46,399 nt of DNA from Candidatus Stercoripulliclostridium merdipullorum (GCA_018713745.1 DVOH01000031.1:1-46399); one strand, 5' to 3'; shown: positions 10,620-20,405, counted from the stretch's first letter. The notes: a model not told the origin generated them from the sequence alone. Numbers and translations are program-made.

Positions 10620-12143
10620 TTATTTTTCTTCGGCGTTGCTTGCGATTTCTTCATCGGAAGCGTTCTGAAGAGCTTCCTGTTGTTTTCTGGCAAGAATGAT
10701 CGCCGCGGCTTCGCGTTGTTCTTTCTCGTTGAATTTATAGAAGAACAGCGGAATGGCGGTACCGAGCAGGCTGAGCGCGCCGAGCAGAACGAGCATATAC
10801 CACATAATGTCTTTGCCCTGGGGATCGAGCGCGCCGGGGTTGTTGGGGGTTACGCCCGCCATATAGTATGCGAGAACGCCGATGAAAGCGCCGACCGCCA
10901 TGCTGATTTTGTTCATAAAGGTCTGCATGGCGAAGCAAATGCCTTCGGCGCGTTCGCCCGTTTTGAGTTCGAGGTACTCGACGGTATCGCCGATCATAGC
11001 ATATGTAAGAATATTGGAGAAGCCTTGCGGAACGCCGAGAACCACCAATCCGATCAGGGCGACGATCAACGTGGCGGAATCGGTGTACTGCGACTCTTTG
11101 TTTGCGATTCCGACGAAAAAGACGACAAACATCATCGCGGCGCCGACCAAGTGCGATACGATAAAGGTATTGCGCTTTCCGAAGCGTTTGGTAAACCACG
11201 GAACCATAACCGAAGCGACCAAGCCGCCGGGGATAATCGCCATGGTAATCAAGGTATACAGAGCTTCCCCTTTCATGCCGAGAAACTCGACGTTGGCAAG
11301 GACATATTTGGCAAAATAAAGACCGCCGGTATAGGTATACGCCATACGCGCCGACCCGAGGATACCGGAAATAACGATCAGCATTAAAGGTTTATTTTTG
11401 AAAAGGAGTTTGAGATTGTGGGCAAGTGACGGGGGTTTGGTGGTGGTGATCATGCGTTCTTTGGTCCCGTAGAATCCGACATAGAACAACGGAAGCGCGA
11501 TGATAACCAGTACGACGGCTGCCCAGAAATACACTTTGGCGAGTTCGGGACCCGCGTTGACGCCGTATTTTTCGCTGACGGGCGCCGTGATAAGCGGGAT
11601 AATCAGCGTAACAAGCCCCGCACCGGCTGTACAGAACAAACGGGCGACGGTCAGCATATTGCCGCGTTTCATCGTATCGGCGGTCATCGCGGTGGAAAGC
11701 CCCCAGTACGGAACGTCGGCAACCGTATACACCATCGACCAAATGACGTAAATGACGCTGATGGCGACAAACGATCCGACATCGTTTTTGTACACCGGCA
11801 GGAAGCACAGAATCGTCATAATCGCGATGGGAATCGCCATCCATTTCAGATAAGGACGGCATTTGCCGTATTTCGAACGCGTACGGTCGACGATGCTGCC
11901 CATAATGGGATCGTTCAACGCGTCGTAAATCCGCGTAAACAACATCAACAACGCAACGGCAAGCGCGCCGAAGCCGATGGCGTCCGTCATAAAAATGGTC
12001 AAATACGATCCGATTACGGTGCAGATCAAATTCTGACCGAAGCCGGCGATACTGTAGGTGATCGCTTCTTTGGGTTGCAGATCACCGTCGTTCGGCGTGG
12101 TTCCGAACAGCTTGTGCGAAAACGCACTGAGTTTTTCTTTCAT
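10620..12143 (-). CDS. GPH-family (MelB-type) sugar:cation symporter, MFS superfamily
   Basis: 507 residues with about twelve hydrophobic segments. The start is ATG 12143 with AAGGAG eight bases upstream. The cytoplasmic loop after the second membrane segment (NDPIMGSIVDRTRSKYGKCRPYL) carries the signature of glycoside-pentoside-hexuronide symporters: N-D-P, G, D-R-T, then K/R-x-R-P. A second loop with the same character is FTKRFGKRNT. The charged tail is Glu/Gln-rich. The family imports mono- or oligosaccharides with H+ or Na+. The gene is 44 nt below an intact class II aldolase and belongs to a cassette with a kinase and an aminotransferase, so it probably imports the substrate of that pathway. 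The substrate itself cannot be read from the sequence. Confidence 0.88.
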   Translation of the reverse strand: MKEKLSAFSHKLFGTTPNDGDLQPKEAITYSIAGFGQNLICTVIGSYLTIFMTDAIGFGALAVALLMLFTRIYDALNDPIMGSIVDRTRSKYGKCRPYLKWMAIPIAIMTILCFLPVYKNDVGSFVAISVIYVIWSMVYTVADVPYWGLSTAMTADTMKRGNMLTVARLFCTAGAGLVTLIIPLITAPVSEKYGVNAGPELAKVYFWAAVVLVIIALPLFYVGFYGTKERMITTTKPPSLAHNLKLLFKNKPLMLIVISGILGSARMAYTYTGGLYFAKYVLANVEFLGMKGEALYTLITMAIIPGGLVASVMVPWFTKRFGKRNTFIVSHLVGAAMMFVVFFVGIANKESQYTDSATLIVALIGLVVLGVPQGFSNILTYAMIGDTVEYLELKTGERAEGICFAMQTFMNKISMAVGAFIGVLAYYMAGVTPNNPGALDPQGKDIMWYMLVLLGALSLLGTAIPLFFYKFNEKEQREAAAIILARKQQEALQNASDEEIASNAEEK

Positions 12144-12187
12144 CTCTCTCTCTCCTTCTGTTTTGTTATCCCGTACAAACAGCCTTG

Positions 12188-12823
12188 CTATTTGACGATT
12201 TTACGGAATGCGGCAATAATATCGTCGGAACCCGACGCTTTTCTGCCGAGAATTTCCCCTGCCGCCCGTTCGATAAAACGACGGCTGGACTCCTCCATGA
12301 TTTTGCACACTTCGAACGCTTCTTCGATGCTTGCCGCGCATGCAAACATACCGTGGTTGGCAAGAAAACATGCGTTGCGCCCTTTCAGCGCCTCCACCGC
12401 GCCTTTGGTCAGCGTTTTGGTTCCGGGCAAACCGTACGCACCGACGCGCGCACTGCCGAGCACGGCTTTTTGCATGGCGTCGCTGACGACGGGCATTTCC
12501 TTGCGGGCGGCGGCTACCGAACTGCACCATAAGGGATGGCTGTGAATCACGGCGTTGATGTCGGGACGATCGCGATAAATCGCGGCGTGAATTTTCTTTT
12601 CGGACGTGGGCTTGATCGGGCTGTCGTACTCTAAGGTATAGATATCGACGATAACCGTATCTTCCGGGCGCATACGGATGTAGTCCATCGCGCTCGGCGT
12701 AACGACCATGCGATGATCGTCCAGACGAATGGAAATATTGCCCCAGGTCCCTTGTACCAGATTGCTCTCGAGGAGTTTGACGCCTGCCTCTTTGACTTTT
12801 TGTCTGGCTTCTTGCTCGGTCAT
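12188..12823 (-). CDS. Class II aldolase (L-fuculose-phosphate aldolase-like)
   Basis: 211 residues, the usual length for FucA-type enzymes. The zinc ligands of the class II aldolase/adducin family are present: H94 and H96 in IHSHP and H157 in NHGMF. The catalytic Glu is E75 in SEKKIH, and the phosphate-binding region TPSAMDY is in place. The family cleaves ketose-1-phosphates to DHAP and an aldehyde; some members are pentulose-phosphate 4-epimerases instead, and the shorter length here favours aldolase. The ATG overlaps the stop of the preceding paralogous gene as ATGA, which implies translational coupling. The gene lies between the FGGY kinase and the symporter, so cleavage of the kinase product is the likely step. 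Confidence 0.87.
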   Translation of the reverse strand: MTEQEARQKVKEAGVKLLESNLVQGTWGNISIRLDDHRMVVTPSAMDYIRMRPEDTVIVDIYTLEYDSPIKPTSEKKIHAAIYRDRPDINAVIHSHPLWCSSVAAARKEMPVVSDAMQKAVLGSARVGAYGLPGTKTLTKGAVEALKGRNACFLANHGMFACAASIEEAFEVCKIMEESSRRFIERAAGEILGRKASGSDDIIAAFRKIVK

Positions 12824-13449
12824 ACGTCCAGTTCCTCCTTCTTCGCTGCCTGATCTTTCTTGCTGTATTTTTTCTTGTAAACGAAGCGCATCAGCGCGGC
12901 GTCGAATCCGCCGATCTTAATCGCGCCTCCGAGCACCGTACTTTCGATATAGGCTTTTGCGCCCTTCTCGAGTACCAACGCGCCCGTATAGGCTTCATCG
13001 GGCGTTCTGCCCGTCGCAATCGACGTACCGCCCGGAATCAGACATGCGTTGCGCCCTTTCAGTGCCGCCAGCACATCCTGTTCGGCATCCGATTTCGCCG
13101 TGCGAATCCGCGGTCCGACGATTTGAGCAAAATCGTCAAGCACTGCGGGCAACACCTTCAGCGTATCTGCCGCCGCGCCGCAATATTTGGCATGGTTGAT
13201 AACGACGGCGTCGATATCTTTCCGATTTTTGAAAATCGCTTTCATCGTTGCCGCAACGCCCTCGGTTTTTTCGCCGAAACGGATTTCGGCAACGTCGTCC
13301 TGCGTCAAAGCATCGCAAGGCTTACGGTCGGACGTGATCAGAAATCCGTCGCCGACGCGCATCCCGATCACATCGCCCGGCTTTGCCAGTCCTTCGGCGG
13401 CAAGCAACGCGGCGTGATCGATCAATTCTTGTTTTCGTTTTTCGTGCAT
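12820..13449 (-). CDS. Degenerate class II aldolase/adducin-family paralogue
   Basis: 209 residues, homologous along its whole length to the next gene: AALKGRNAC against EALKGRNAC, DIDAVVINH against DINAVIHSH, and a similar C-terminal helix. Aligned without gaps, the first zinc His is Ile84, the second is retained as H86, the third falls in IPGGT (Gly), and the catalytic Glu is Val65. Metal binding and aldol cleavage are therefore unlikely. The start ATG at 13449 has AAGGAGAAGG upstream. Its stop overlaps the intact aldolase start by 4 nt. A structural or regulatory subunit forming mixed oligomers with the active paralogue is a reasonable inference; a diverged enzyme with other chemistry is the alternative. 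Confidence 0.78.
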   Translation of the reverse strand: MHEKRKQELIDHAALLAAEGLAKPGDVIGMRVGDGFLITSDRKPCDALTQDDVAEIRFGEKTEGVAATMKAIFKNRKDIDAVVINHAKYCGAAADTLKVLPAVLDDFAQIVGPRIRTAKSDAEQDVLAALKGRNACLIPGGTSIATGRTPDEAYTGALVLEKGAKAYIESTVLGGAIKIGGFDAALMRFVYKKKYSKKDQAAKKEELDV

Positions 13450-13484
13450 AGCACCCTTCTCCTTCCTTGATGATATAAATCGAG

Positions 13485-15008
13485 TTATTTGGAAGTGAAA
13501 CGCGTTCCGTTTGCGACTTCGTACGCCTTGCGGAGCCCGTAATAAATTTCCTTATAACTTCTGAACATCTTACTGTAAACGTCGTGATTGGTGGGATCGG
13601 GCGTATAGGTTTTGGTGACCTTGGCAAACTTGTATGCCTCTTCGAAGCCGTCCAGCTCACCGAGACCGATCAACGCAATGATCGCGCCGCCGAGCGCGCC
13701 GGCGTTGCGCGGGTTTTCCAACACGCCGAATTCGGTCCCCGTAATATCGGCAATGATCTGCATCCAGACCTCGTCCAATGCGCCGCCACCGATAATTCTG
13801 AAGCTATGGCAACCGAATTTGTAGTCTTTTTTGAAATTTTCCAAAATCCACCGGAGGTTGTAGCCGATCCCTTCGTATACGGCACGCATCAGATGCAGAC
13901 GGGTGTGACCTTCGTTGATATTAAACAACGTGGCGCGTGTCGTCGTGCTACTGACGGGACAACGCTCACCCTGCATCCAGGGCGTGCAGATCAAGGAGTC
14001 CGATCCGGGCGGAATCTTTGCAATCTGCTCGTCCATATAGCGGTAAATATCGTCGCCGTATTCTTCGTGTTCCTTTTTGAAAAACTGATTCATCAGCCAC
14101 TCGATGTTGCTGCCGGCGGCTTCGGTGATACCCGTAATCAGCTGCATTGCGGGGTCGGCGCTCTGAATCGCCGCCGCACCGTTTTTGAAGTTCGATTTGT
14201 CCTTGGTCGACGCGCACACCCATGCCGACGTTCCGAGATAAATATGAATATCTCCGTCCCGCGTCATACCGCTGCCGATACACGCACTTTGCACGTCGTC
14301 GCATCCGCCGAAGACGGGGGTCCCTTCCTGAAGCCCGAGTTCTTCCGCCGCTTGCATGGTCAATCCGCCGACAATGTCGGTGCTTTTGACCAAAGGCGGC
14401 AGTTTTTTCATATCGAGTCCCGTCAGTTTGAGCACGGAAAGCCAGTCTTTCTTTTTGAGATCGAGTCCGTAGGAAGACGCACCCGAAAGCTCGGCAACCA
14501 TCACACCCGTACAGCGATATTTCAGATAGCCGTTGACGTCCAAAAAGTACTTGGTACGCTGATAAATATCGGGGCGTTCTTCTTTGATCCAGATCAGTTT
14601 GGCAATAACGTCCTTCCCCATGATCGGCGTTCCGGCAATCAGCGAAAACAGTTTTTTGCCGCCAAGCTTTTTCATAATGCTGTCGGCTTGCTTCTGCGCT
14701 CTGCCGTCTACCCAAGTGATGTTGTTATACAACACCGCACCGTCTTCATCAACGGGGATAACGCCCATTGCTTGGGTTGCAAAAATCATACCCTTGACTT
14801 CTTTGGGGTCGATCCCTGTCTTTTGCATCAGCGTACGGCTCGCCTCGGTTACGCCCTGCCAATATTCTTCGGGGGATTGTTCGACCCAGGCAGGGTACGG
14901 ATAATATGTTTTGTAAGGACAAGTCGCACTGGCGATGATGTTGCCGTTGAAATCGACCATCACCGCCTTATCCGAACTTGTGCCCATATCATGTGCAATT
15001 ATGTACAT
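13485..15008 (-). CDS. FGGY-family carbohydrate kinase
   Basis: 507 residues, normal for the family. The N-terminal phosphate loop reads AHDMGTSSDKAVMVD. WVDGRAQ near residue 94 and FGGCDDVQSACIGSGM near 240 match conserved FGGY segments, and the C-terminal domain contains RIIGGGALDEVWMQIIADI, the typical FGGY_C signature. These enzymes phosphorylate ketoses or polyols with ATP; xylulose, fuculose and rhamnulose kinases are all possible relatives, and I cannot name the substrate. Start ATG 15008 has GGGAGAAGG upstream. It lies 29 nt below the aminotransferase and 35 nt above the aldolase pair, which suggests the product is the phosphate ester that the aldolase splits. Confidence 0.88.
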   Translation of the reverse strand: MYIIAHDMGTSSDKAVMVDFNGNIIASATCPYKTYYPYPAWVEQSPEEYWQGVTEASRTLMQKTGIDPKEVKGMIFATQAMGVIPVDEDGAVLYNNITWVDGRAQKQADSIMKKLGGKKLFSLIAGTPIMGKDVIAKLIWIKEERPDIYQRTKYFLDVNGYLKYRCTGVMVAELSGASSYGLDLKKKDWLSVLKLTGLDMKKLPPLVKSTDIVGGLTMQAAEELGLQEGTPVFGGCDDVQSACIGSGMTRDGDIHIYLGTSAWVCASTKDKSNFKNGAAAIQSADPAMQLITGITEAAGSNIEWLMNQFFKKEHEEYGDDIYRYMDEQIAKIPPGSDSLICTPWMQGERCPVSSTTTRATLFNINEGHTRLHLMRAVYEGIGYNLRWILENFKKDYKFGCHSFRIIGGGALDEVWMQIIADITGTEFGVLENPRNAGALGGAIIALIGLGELDGFEEAYKFAKVTKTYTPDPTNHDVYSKMFRSYKEIYYGLRKAYEVANGTRFTSK

Positions 15009-15037
15009 AAACCCTTCTCCCGTTTACGGTTGGTTGC

Positions 15038-16540
15038 TTATTTACGCAGTCCTTTTTCGGTACGGACAACGGTCGAGAAGACGCGGTCAAAGCGTTGCAA
15101 AGCGTCTTCGATCACTTCGTCGGTATCGGCAAGCGAAGTATAGAGGCGGGATCCTGCAAGCGTTACGATGCCGTTTGCCATATATGCCGCGCCCATGCGT
15201 TCCATCGACTCTTTGCGTTCCATCACCATCGCTTTGTTCTTGAGGATACCGAGGACGGACTTGACCAGCGAGAAGGACGAATAATCGAAGCTCATCGCGC
15301 CGGTGCATTCGAGGTGAACGATACTGCCCTGGCAGTAAGTAACGTAAGGCAGACCGTATTTGTTGATCAGTTGGGCAAGACCTGCGGTCAGCTTTTCGCC
15401 CGCGCGACCTGCTTTGACACAGGCGTTGGTGCGTTCGATTTCCTGAATGGTCAAGTAACCGGCAAGGGAACTCAAGGGGTTTGCCGCCAAGGTTCCGCCG
15501 ACGTATGCGCGATGTTTGCCGGTAGCAACGCCTGCCGCCATCAGACCGGCATAGCACTTTTTGCCGCCGACGCCGCCTGCCGCGGGATAGCCGCCGGCAA
15601 TGACTTTACCGAAGATCGTCAGATCGGGCTCGATGCCGAAGTAACCTTGGGCGCCGCCCAGTCCCAGACGGAATCCCGTAACGACTTCGTCAAAAATCAG
15701 CAATGCGCCGTATTTATCGCAAAGACGTCTGACCTCTTTGTTGTAGTTGAACGATACGGGACGCGTTCCGCTTTCGGGTCCGACGGGTTCGAGAATAACT
15801 GCGGCGGTACCGCCTTTCAATTTGTTGATGCGCAGCATCGATTCGAGCATGCCGAGATCGTTGGGGCGGACTTCGTCGGTCAGAGAATAGCACTTGCCGG
15901 GGATCCCGTGCGACTCGAGGAACTGCCGCGATCCGGGGATTTTAAGTCCGTATACCATCTGATCGGACCAACCGTGATACGCGCCGCCGATTTTGATGAT
16001 GCGTTTTTTGCCCGTAGCGATACGCGCGATTCTGAGCGACGCCATAACCGCTTCGGTACCCGATCCGAGCATACGGAACATTTCGACGGCGGGCATGTGT
16101 TTGTTGATCTCTTTCGCGAGGTCGAGTTCTGCTTTATGCAAAAGTCCCGTTACCGGACCGCAGTGATCAAGATGCTTTTTGACTTCTTCGCGGATGGCAG
16201 GATAGTTGCTGCCGAGAATCGTCGGACCGCCCGCCTGAAGGAAATCGATATATTTGTTGCCGTCGACGTCGTACATATATGCGCCTTCGGCTTTTTCGAT
16301 AGCAATGGGGAAGGGATAGTTAAACGCCAGGTTGTGCTGAACACCGCCGGGGATATAGTTTTTGGCTTCGGTCGAAATCGCCTTGGACTTGGCGCATTTG
16401 GTTTCGAAGTGCTCCAAAACTTTTTTCAGCTCGTCGTCGTTGATTTCCCAAATCGGTTCGGACGTCAATTTTTTAAGATCGGCATAAATCCGTTCGGGCT
16501 CTTCCCATTTGCTGATGCTGTACTTTTGTTCGTTATCCAT
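15038..16540 (-). CDS. Class III aminotransferase, glutamate-1-semialdehyde aminomutase-like
   Basis: 500 residues, about 70 longer than a typical GSA aminomutase. PLP-enzyme landmarks are present: YIPGGVQHN near the start, DVDGNKYIDFLQAGGPTILG, GSGTEAVMASLRIAR, AYHGWSD, the Asp motif LLIFDEVVTGFRLG, and the Schiff-base lysine K312 in TIFGKVIAGGYP. Start ATG 16540 has GGAGG nine bases upstream. No haem biosynthesis gene is nearby; the neighbours are a sugar kinase, aldolases and a symporter. A catabolic role is therefore more likely than tetrapyrrole synthesis: removal or shift of an amino group on an amino-sugar or aminopolyol. It follows the upstream lipoprotein gene by 29 nt without a terminator, so the two are probably co-transcribed. 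Confidence 0.85.
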   Translation of the reverse strand: MDNEQKYSISKWEEPERIYADLKKLTSEPIWEINDDELKKVLEHFETKCAKSKAISTEAKNYIPGGVQHNLAFNYPFPIAIEKAEGAYMYDVDGNKYIDFLQAGGPTILGSNYPAIREEVKKHLDHCGPVTGLLHKAELDLAKEINKHMPAVEMFRMLGSGTEAVMASLRIARIATGKKRIIKIGGAYHGWSDQMVYGLKIPGSRQFLESHGIPGKCYSLTDEVRPNDLGMLESMLRINKLKGGTAAVILEPVGPESGTRPVSFNYNKEVRRLCDKYGALLIFDEVVTGFRLGLGGAQGYFGIEPDLTIFGKVIAGGYPAAGGVGGKKCYAGLMAAGVATGKHRAYVGGTLAANPLSSLAGYLTIQEIERTNACVKAGRAGEKLTAGLAQLINKYGLPYVTYCQGSIVHLECTGAMSFDYSSFSLVKSVLGILKNKAMVMERKESMERMGAAYMANGIVTLAGSRLYTSLADTDEVIEDALQRFDRVFSTVVRTEKGLRK

Positions 16541-16569
16541 ATATATAGACCTCCGGTAAAAATTTCAGG

Positions 16570-19500
16570 TTAACTGCGTGGTTTGATGACGAAGGAATAC
16601 GACCTTCCTTCTTGCGGCACGGTATCGGCAAAGACATAGTTGTCGGATATCGTTACGGTATATTCTCCCGCTTCGACGGGTGCGCCTTCGATGATCGCGC
16701 CGTCCTTGCGATAGACCAAGTCCCCTGCGCCGATGCTGACGCTGTCGCCGCTCGGCAAGCGGTATACGGCGATAATCCGCTTCGGCGTACCGTCTTCGAC
16801 CAGGTTGTCGCCGCCCATAAAATCGATCGACGATTCGATGACGCGCTGTTTGATCGTCAGATTGTCGTATTTGAACAGAATCCGATAGCGGTCGTTGTCG
16901 TTGTCGCCCGCGACCAGTTCAAACTTAATCTGATATCCGGCATAGCCGCCCGTTTCGTTAAACTTGACGTTTTCGCCCGGCTCGCGCAACATGCGGATTC
17001 CGAGAACGTCGTCGCCTACCAGGCTGTCGCCTGCAATAAAGTAGCGGAATTCGGGATCGGGATCGCCGTAGAATTTTTCCTGCGGATATGCCTGCACGGT
17101 AATGATCTTGGCGATAATAAACAGGCTTCTTTCTTCGATCACTTCGTCGAGGTAATATTGGTTGCCGTCAATGGTCACCTGCATGGGATATTCGCCGGGG
17201 ACGGACGGAACCCGATCGGTCCATACGCCTTCGACGTAATACGCAATCGACCAACCGGGCAACACAAAACCTTCGACGGTATTGCGGAGGGAAAGCGTAG
17301 GCGTTTTGACGTCGCCGTAGAACGATACCGAATCGAGATATTCAAACGCTACGTGCTGTCTGCGATAGGTACGAACGGGCACTTCGAGCGAATACGATCC
17401 GTAAACCACACGAATGATCTGATCGACATACTGATCGGTGCCCACCGCGTTTTCAAACGGCGAAACGACATAATCGGCAAGCTGAATCAAAGGATCGGTC
17501 ATCGAAATAATATCATAGCTGACAGCGCCGTCTTTATCTTCGAAGACGCGTTTGATCTGCCCGCCCGAGAGATCGGGGAGCTGTCCTTCGACATAGTTAA
17601 AGCGATCGGGAAGCGTTACGACTTCGATGCCGGTCAGCTTGCGCTCGGTTACGCGAACGGGAAGGATGGCGGTACGGTTGCCGTAACGGATTTCGCAATC
17701 ACGGTCGGCGACAAAATCTTCTCCCTGATACGGGAAGGCGTTGGGATCGAACGTCACATAGCCGCGCTGAAGTTTGACAGCAACGGGTTCGGAACTGCCG
17801 CTGTAGACGACGGAGATATAAAACGGCGTAACGTTGAGATCCTCCCCGCGCGATACGACCAGGCGATATTCGCCGGGCGCGACTTCCGTCATGCCGTTCT
17901 GCGTGGGATCGAAGGCAATCGAAACCACTTCGTCGGCAAGATCGCGAATTTCGATTTCAAACGAACAAGCAAACAGATTTTCGCCGTGCCGATATTCGAT
18001 CAAGACCGATTTGGTACCCAAAGTCGTCAGATCCGGGAGCACAATATTCCAGTAATAGTCAAACGCGGCATATTCGACAACGCCCGAAGTATTGTCGTTG
18101 AATCGGCGCTCGATCTTCAGATCGCTCAAATCGAGTACGACAGGCGCTTCGGGGTCGAGGTAATAGACGGTGCGCGGCATTTGCTTCACGCTGATGGAAG
18201 TAACGGCACGTCCCGAAAGTTTGACGGCATAATCGACGAGAAATCCGTGGTACCGCAACTGAACCGTCTGCGTCCCGATATAATCGTTGCTCATCCGATA
18301 AATTTCTGCCTGATCGGCATTGACTTCGTAGATATTGTTGCGAGAATCCGTTACGCGCAGGACGAAAGGATTGTTGGCCAGATCGGCTTCGAACGCCGCG
18401 CGATCTTTATATTCGGGCGTATAGCCGAGCCTGTCGATCAGTCGCACTTCGGTAACGGCGGGATCTTCCGCGATGACAAAATATTCGAAGGCGGGATCGG
18501 CAACGGTATAGGTCCCGTCCGTAACGACCGGACGAACCAGATACGCGCCCGTTTCATCAAAATGAGTTACGGGTGTCAGCCCGTCCTCGGAATAATAAGA
18601 AAGCATCGGGAAGGTCAGTTCGACGGTGCGGAAATTCTTGTTCAGATAGGTCAGCAAAAACTTGCCGCCCGCGATCGATACGACATTATCTCCGACCGCA
18701 ACATAGTTGTCGGCGGGTGCGGTAAAGTCGACGGAGCGCAATGCGTTTTCTTTTACGACGAAGTCGAATCCGGCAGTGACGTTTTCGACGGTAAAAGCGA
18801 TGGTTTGCACCGAAGTACCGCCCTCTCCGACGACGTCGGAACGCGCTCCGGTATAAGAGAACGTCGCGTTGCTGCCGATTGCCAGCATGGATTCCGACAA
18901 AGTCGGCCATTGCTGAATTGCGGCAAGATCAAATACTTTTTCGACGGGATCGGGCGCAGGGACGGCAAACTCCCCGTTATCGTACTGGATGTTGTAGCGA
19001 ATCATCGAGGTTTTTCCGCGGAGAGAATCCCCTTCCCAATATTCGAGCCCGACGATCCCGTTGGGGTCGGCGAGAATGAGCTGAAGGGCGGTACGCTTTT
19101 TGACAACGACGGTTAAGGTCGTCGCCGCATCGTTGCCGTAACGCACGGTAAGGTTGTAAGTGCCGGGTTCGGAGAAAACCGTTTGCGAATCGATGCGGCG
19201 TCCGTTCTGGTCGCTGATGGTAAACGCAATATCGGTCAGGTCGGTTTCTTTCACGGTACCGTCGTCATAGGTCAGACGAACAAGCCCTGTTTCGAGATTG
19301 ATCCGTTCTCCCTGGATCAGTCCGTCGATCGAAGAAGGATCTTTGCTCTCGGCTTCGGGATAATACGAAAACGAACCGTCCTCCTCCCGAACGACGACGT
19401 TTTGCGTCACGCCGAACGAAACGGGATTGCGGATCAGATCGACACGCAGTACCGAGGGCATACGTACCCAGACCGCAAAGGTGGCAACGATCGGGTTGCC

Positions 19501-20346
19501 TTCCGAGGTCTCGAAGCGGAAGGTCGTCTGAACGCGGGACTCTGCAAGCGGAACGGAAAAATCATAATCGACGGACAGCGCATCCCCCGCGGCAACGGCT
19601 TCGTCGTACGTGACGACCGCGGTATCGCCGTTGTTGTAAGTATAGGCAAAAGTAAGTCCTGCCGTTTCCAGCTCGTCCCCGACAAAATAAGCGTCTTTTG
19701 CCGGCTTCGAAGCGACGGCTACCGCGACGACGTCCTTAGAAATAACTTGAATGGTGGTCGTAACGGTCTGTTTGACATAGTGAATGGTGACGGTATAAAA
19801 TCCCGGAGCAAACGAGCGACGATACCCGGTAACGACCGAGCTGGTCTCGTCGATCTCGGTATAAGCGTCGAGGGAATACAGGGTCGATCTGGCCTCCTGG
19901 TAGTAAACGCGGAGCACAACTCCCTTCATACTGAGGTAATCGCCTTCGACGACCTGAATGACCGAAGGTGCCGATTCGATTTCGATCCGCTGAACGGTAG
20001 ACTCTACAACGGTAACGGACAACGTCGTCGTCTGATCGCCGTAGCGGACGGTAACGGTCTGAGGTCCGATCACGTCGGAGCGATACCCTTCGATCATATC
20101 GGCGGTCAAAGCAACGGATTCGGTCTTGCCGTTGTAATAGGTAATCACGACGACGGCACCCTCGTTGACGGTAAACGGCTGATGGGAATACATTGTCAGC
20201 GAAGTAAATCCGTCGACGGCGATGGAACGTACACCCTGCTGATCCTGATTTTTTTGTTCACCCGGCGTACAGGCAACCAGCGCGAGCGCGGCAACAAAGA
20301 TCAGGAGGATCACCAACAAAACTTTTGCATTGAACTTAGTTTTCAT
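16570..20346 (-). CDS. Large Ig-like (Big_3) repeat lipoprotein with C-terminal MBG domain
   Basis: 1258 residues from ATG 20346 (MKTKFNAK). The upstream in-frame ATG at 20385 would leave only about a 14-nt leader after the promoter and has no ribosome site. An AGGAG lies 14 nt above 20346, an unusually long spacing. A signal peptide ends in LVAC with the lipidated Cys near residue 26. The body is a string of Big_3-type units with phrases such as DGFTSLTMYS, YYNGKTESVAL, MIEGYRSD and QTVTVRYG. Near the C-terminus is an MBG unit (EKFYGDPDPEFRYF). There is no membrane anchor at the C-terminus. It resembles the N-terminal half of the giant lipoprotein at 1-8101. The aminotransferase operon follows at once, so it may act in capture of that pathway's substrate; this is inference. 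Confidence 0.88.
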   Translation of the reverse strand: MKTKFNAKVLLVILLIFVAALALVACTPGEQKNQDQQGVRSIAVDGFTSLTMYSHQPFTVNEGAVVVITYYNGKTESVALTADMIEGYRSDVIGPQTVTVRYGDQTTTLSVTVVESTVQRIEIESAPSVIQVVEGDYLSMKGVVLRVYYQEARSTLYSLDAYTEIDETSSVVTGYRRSFAPGFYTVTIHYVKQTVTTTIQVISKDVVAVAVASKPAKDAYFVGDELETAGLTFAYTYNNGDTAVVTYDEAVAAGDALSVDYDFSVPLAESRVQTTFRFETSEGNPIVATFAVWVRMPSVLRVDLIRNPVSFGVTQNVVVREEDGSFSYYPEAESKDPSSIDGLIQGERINLETGLVRLTYDDGTVKETDLTDIAFTISDQNGRRIDSQTVFSEPGTYNLTVRYGNDAATTLTVVVKKRTALQLILADPNGIVGLEYWEGDSLRGKTSMIRYNIQYDNGEFAVPAPDPVEKVFDLAAIQQWPTLSESMLAIGSNATFSYTGARSDVVGEGGTSVQTIAFTVENVTAGFDFVVKENALRSVDFTAPADNYVAVGDNVVSIAGGKFLLTYLNKNFRTVELTFPMLSYYSEDGLTPVTHFDETGAYLVRPVVTDGTYTVADPAFEYFVIAEDPAVTEVRLIDRLGYTPEYKDRAAFEADLANNPFVLRVTDSRNNIYEVNADQAEIYRMSNDYIGTQTVQLRYHGFLVDYAVKLSGRAVTSISVKQMPRTVYYLDPEAPVVLDLSDLKIERRFNDNTSGVVEYAAFDYYWNIVLPDLTTLGTKSVLIEYRHGENLFACSFEIEIRDLADEVVSIAFDPTQNGMTEVAPGEYRLVVSRGEDLNVTPFYISVVYSGSSEPVAVKLQRGYVTFDPNAFPYQGEDFVADRDCEIRYGNRTAILPVRVTERKLTGIEVVTLPDRFNYVEGQLPDLSGGQIKRVFEDKDGAVSYDIISMTDPLIQLADYVVSPFENAVGTDQYVDQIIRVVYGSYSLEVPVRTYRRQHVAFEYLDSVSFYGDVKTPTLSLRNTVEGFVLPGWSIAYYVEGVWTDRVPSVPGEYPMQVTIDGNQYYLDEVIEERSLFIIAKIITVQAYPQEKFYGDPDPEFRYFIAGDSLVGDDVLGIRMLREPGENVKFNETGGYAGYQIKFELVAGDNDNDRYRILFKYDNLTIKQRVIESSIDFMGGDNLVEDGTPKRIIAVYRLPSGDSVSIGAGDLVYRKDGAIIEGAPVEAGEYTVTISDNYVFADTVPQEGRSYSFVIKPRS

Positions 20347-20405
20347 CGCGACGACCGTTACTCCTCTGCAATAGAAAAGGCGCATACCGTTAAGTATACG
20401 CCTTG

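Noticed and set aside
20347-20385. Upstream ATG at 20385 for the 1258-residue lipoprotein
   Set aside because: The promoter leaves only about 14 nt of leader and no ribosome site, and the added residues would spoil the signal peptide.
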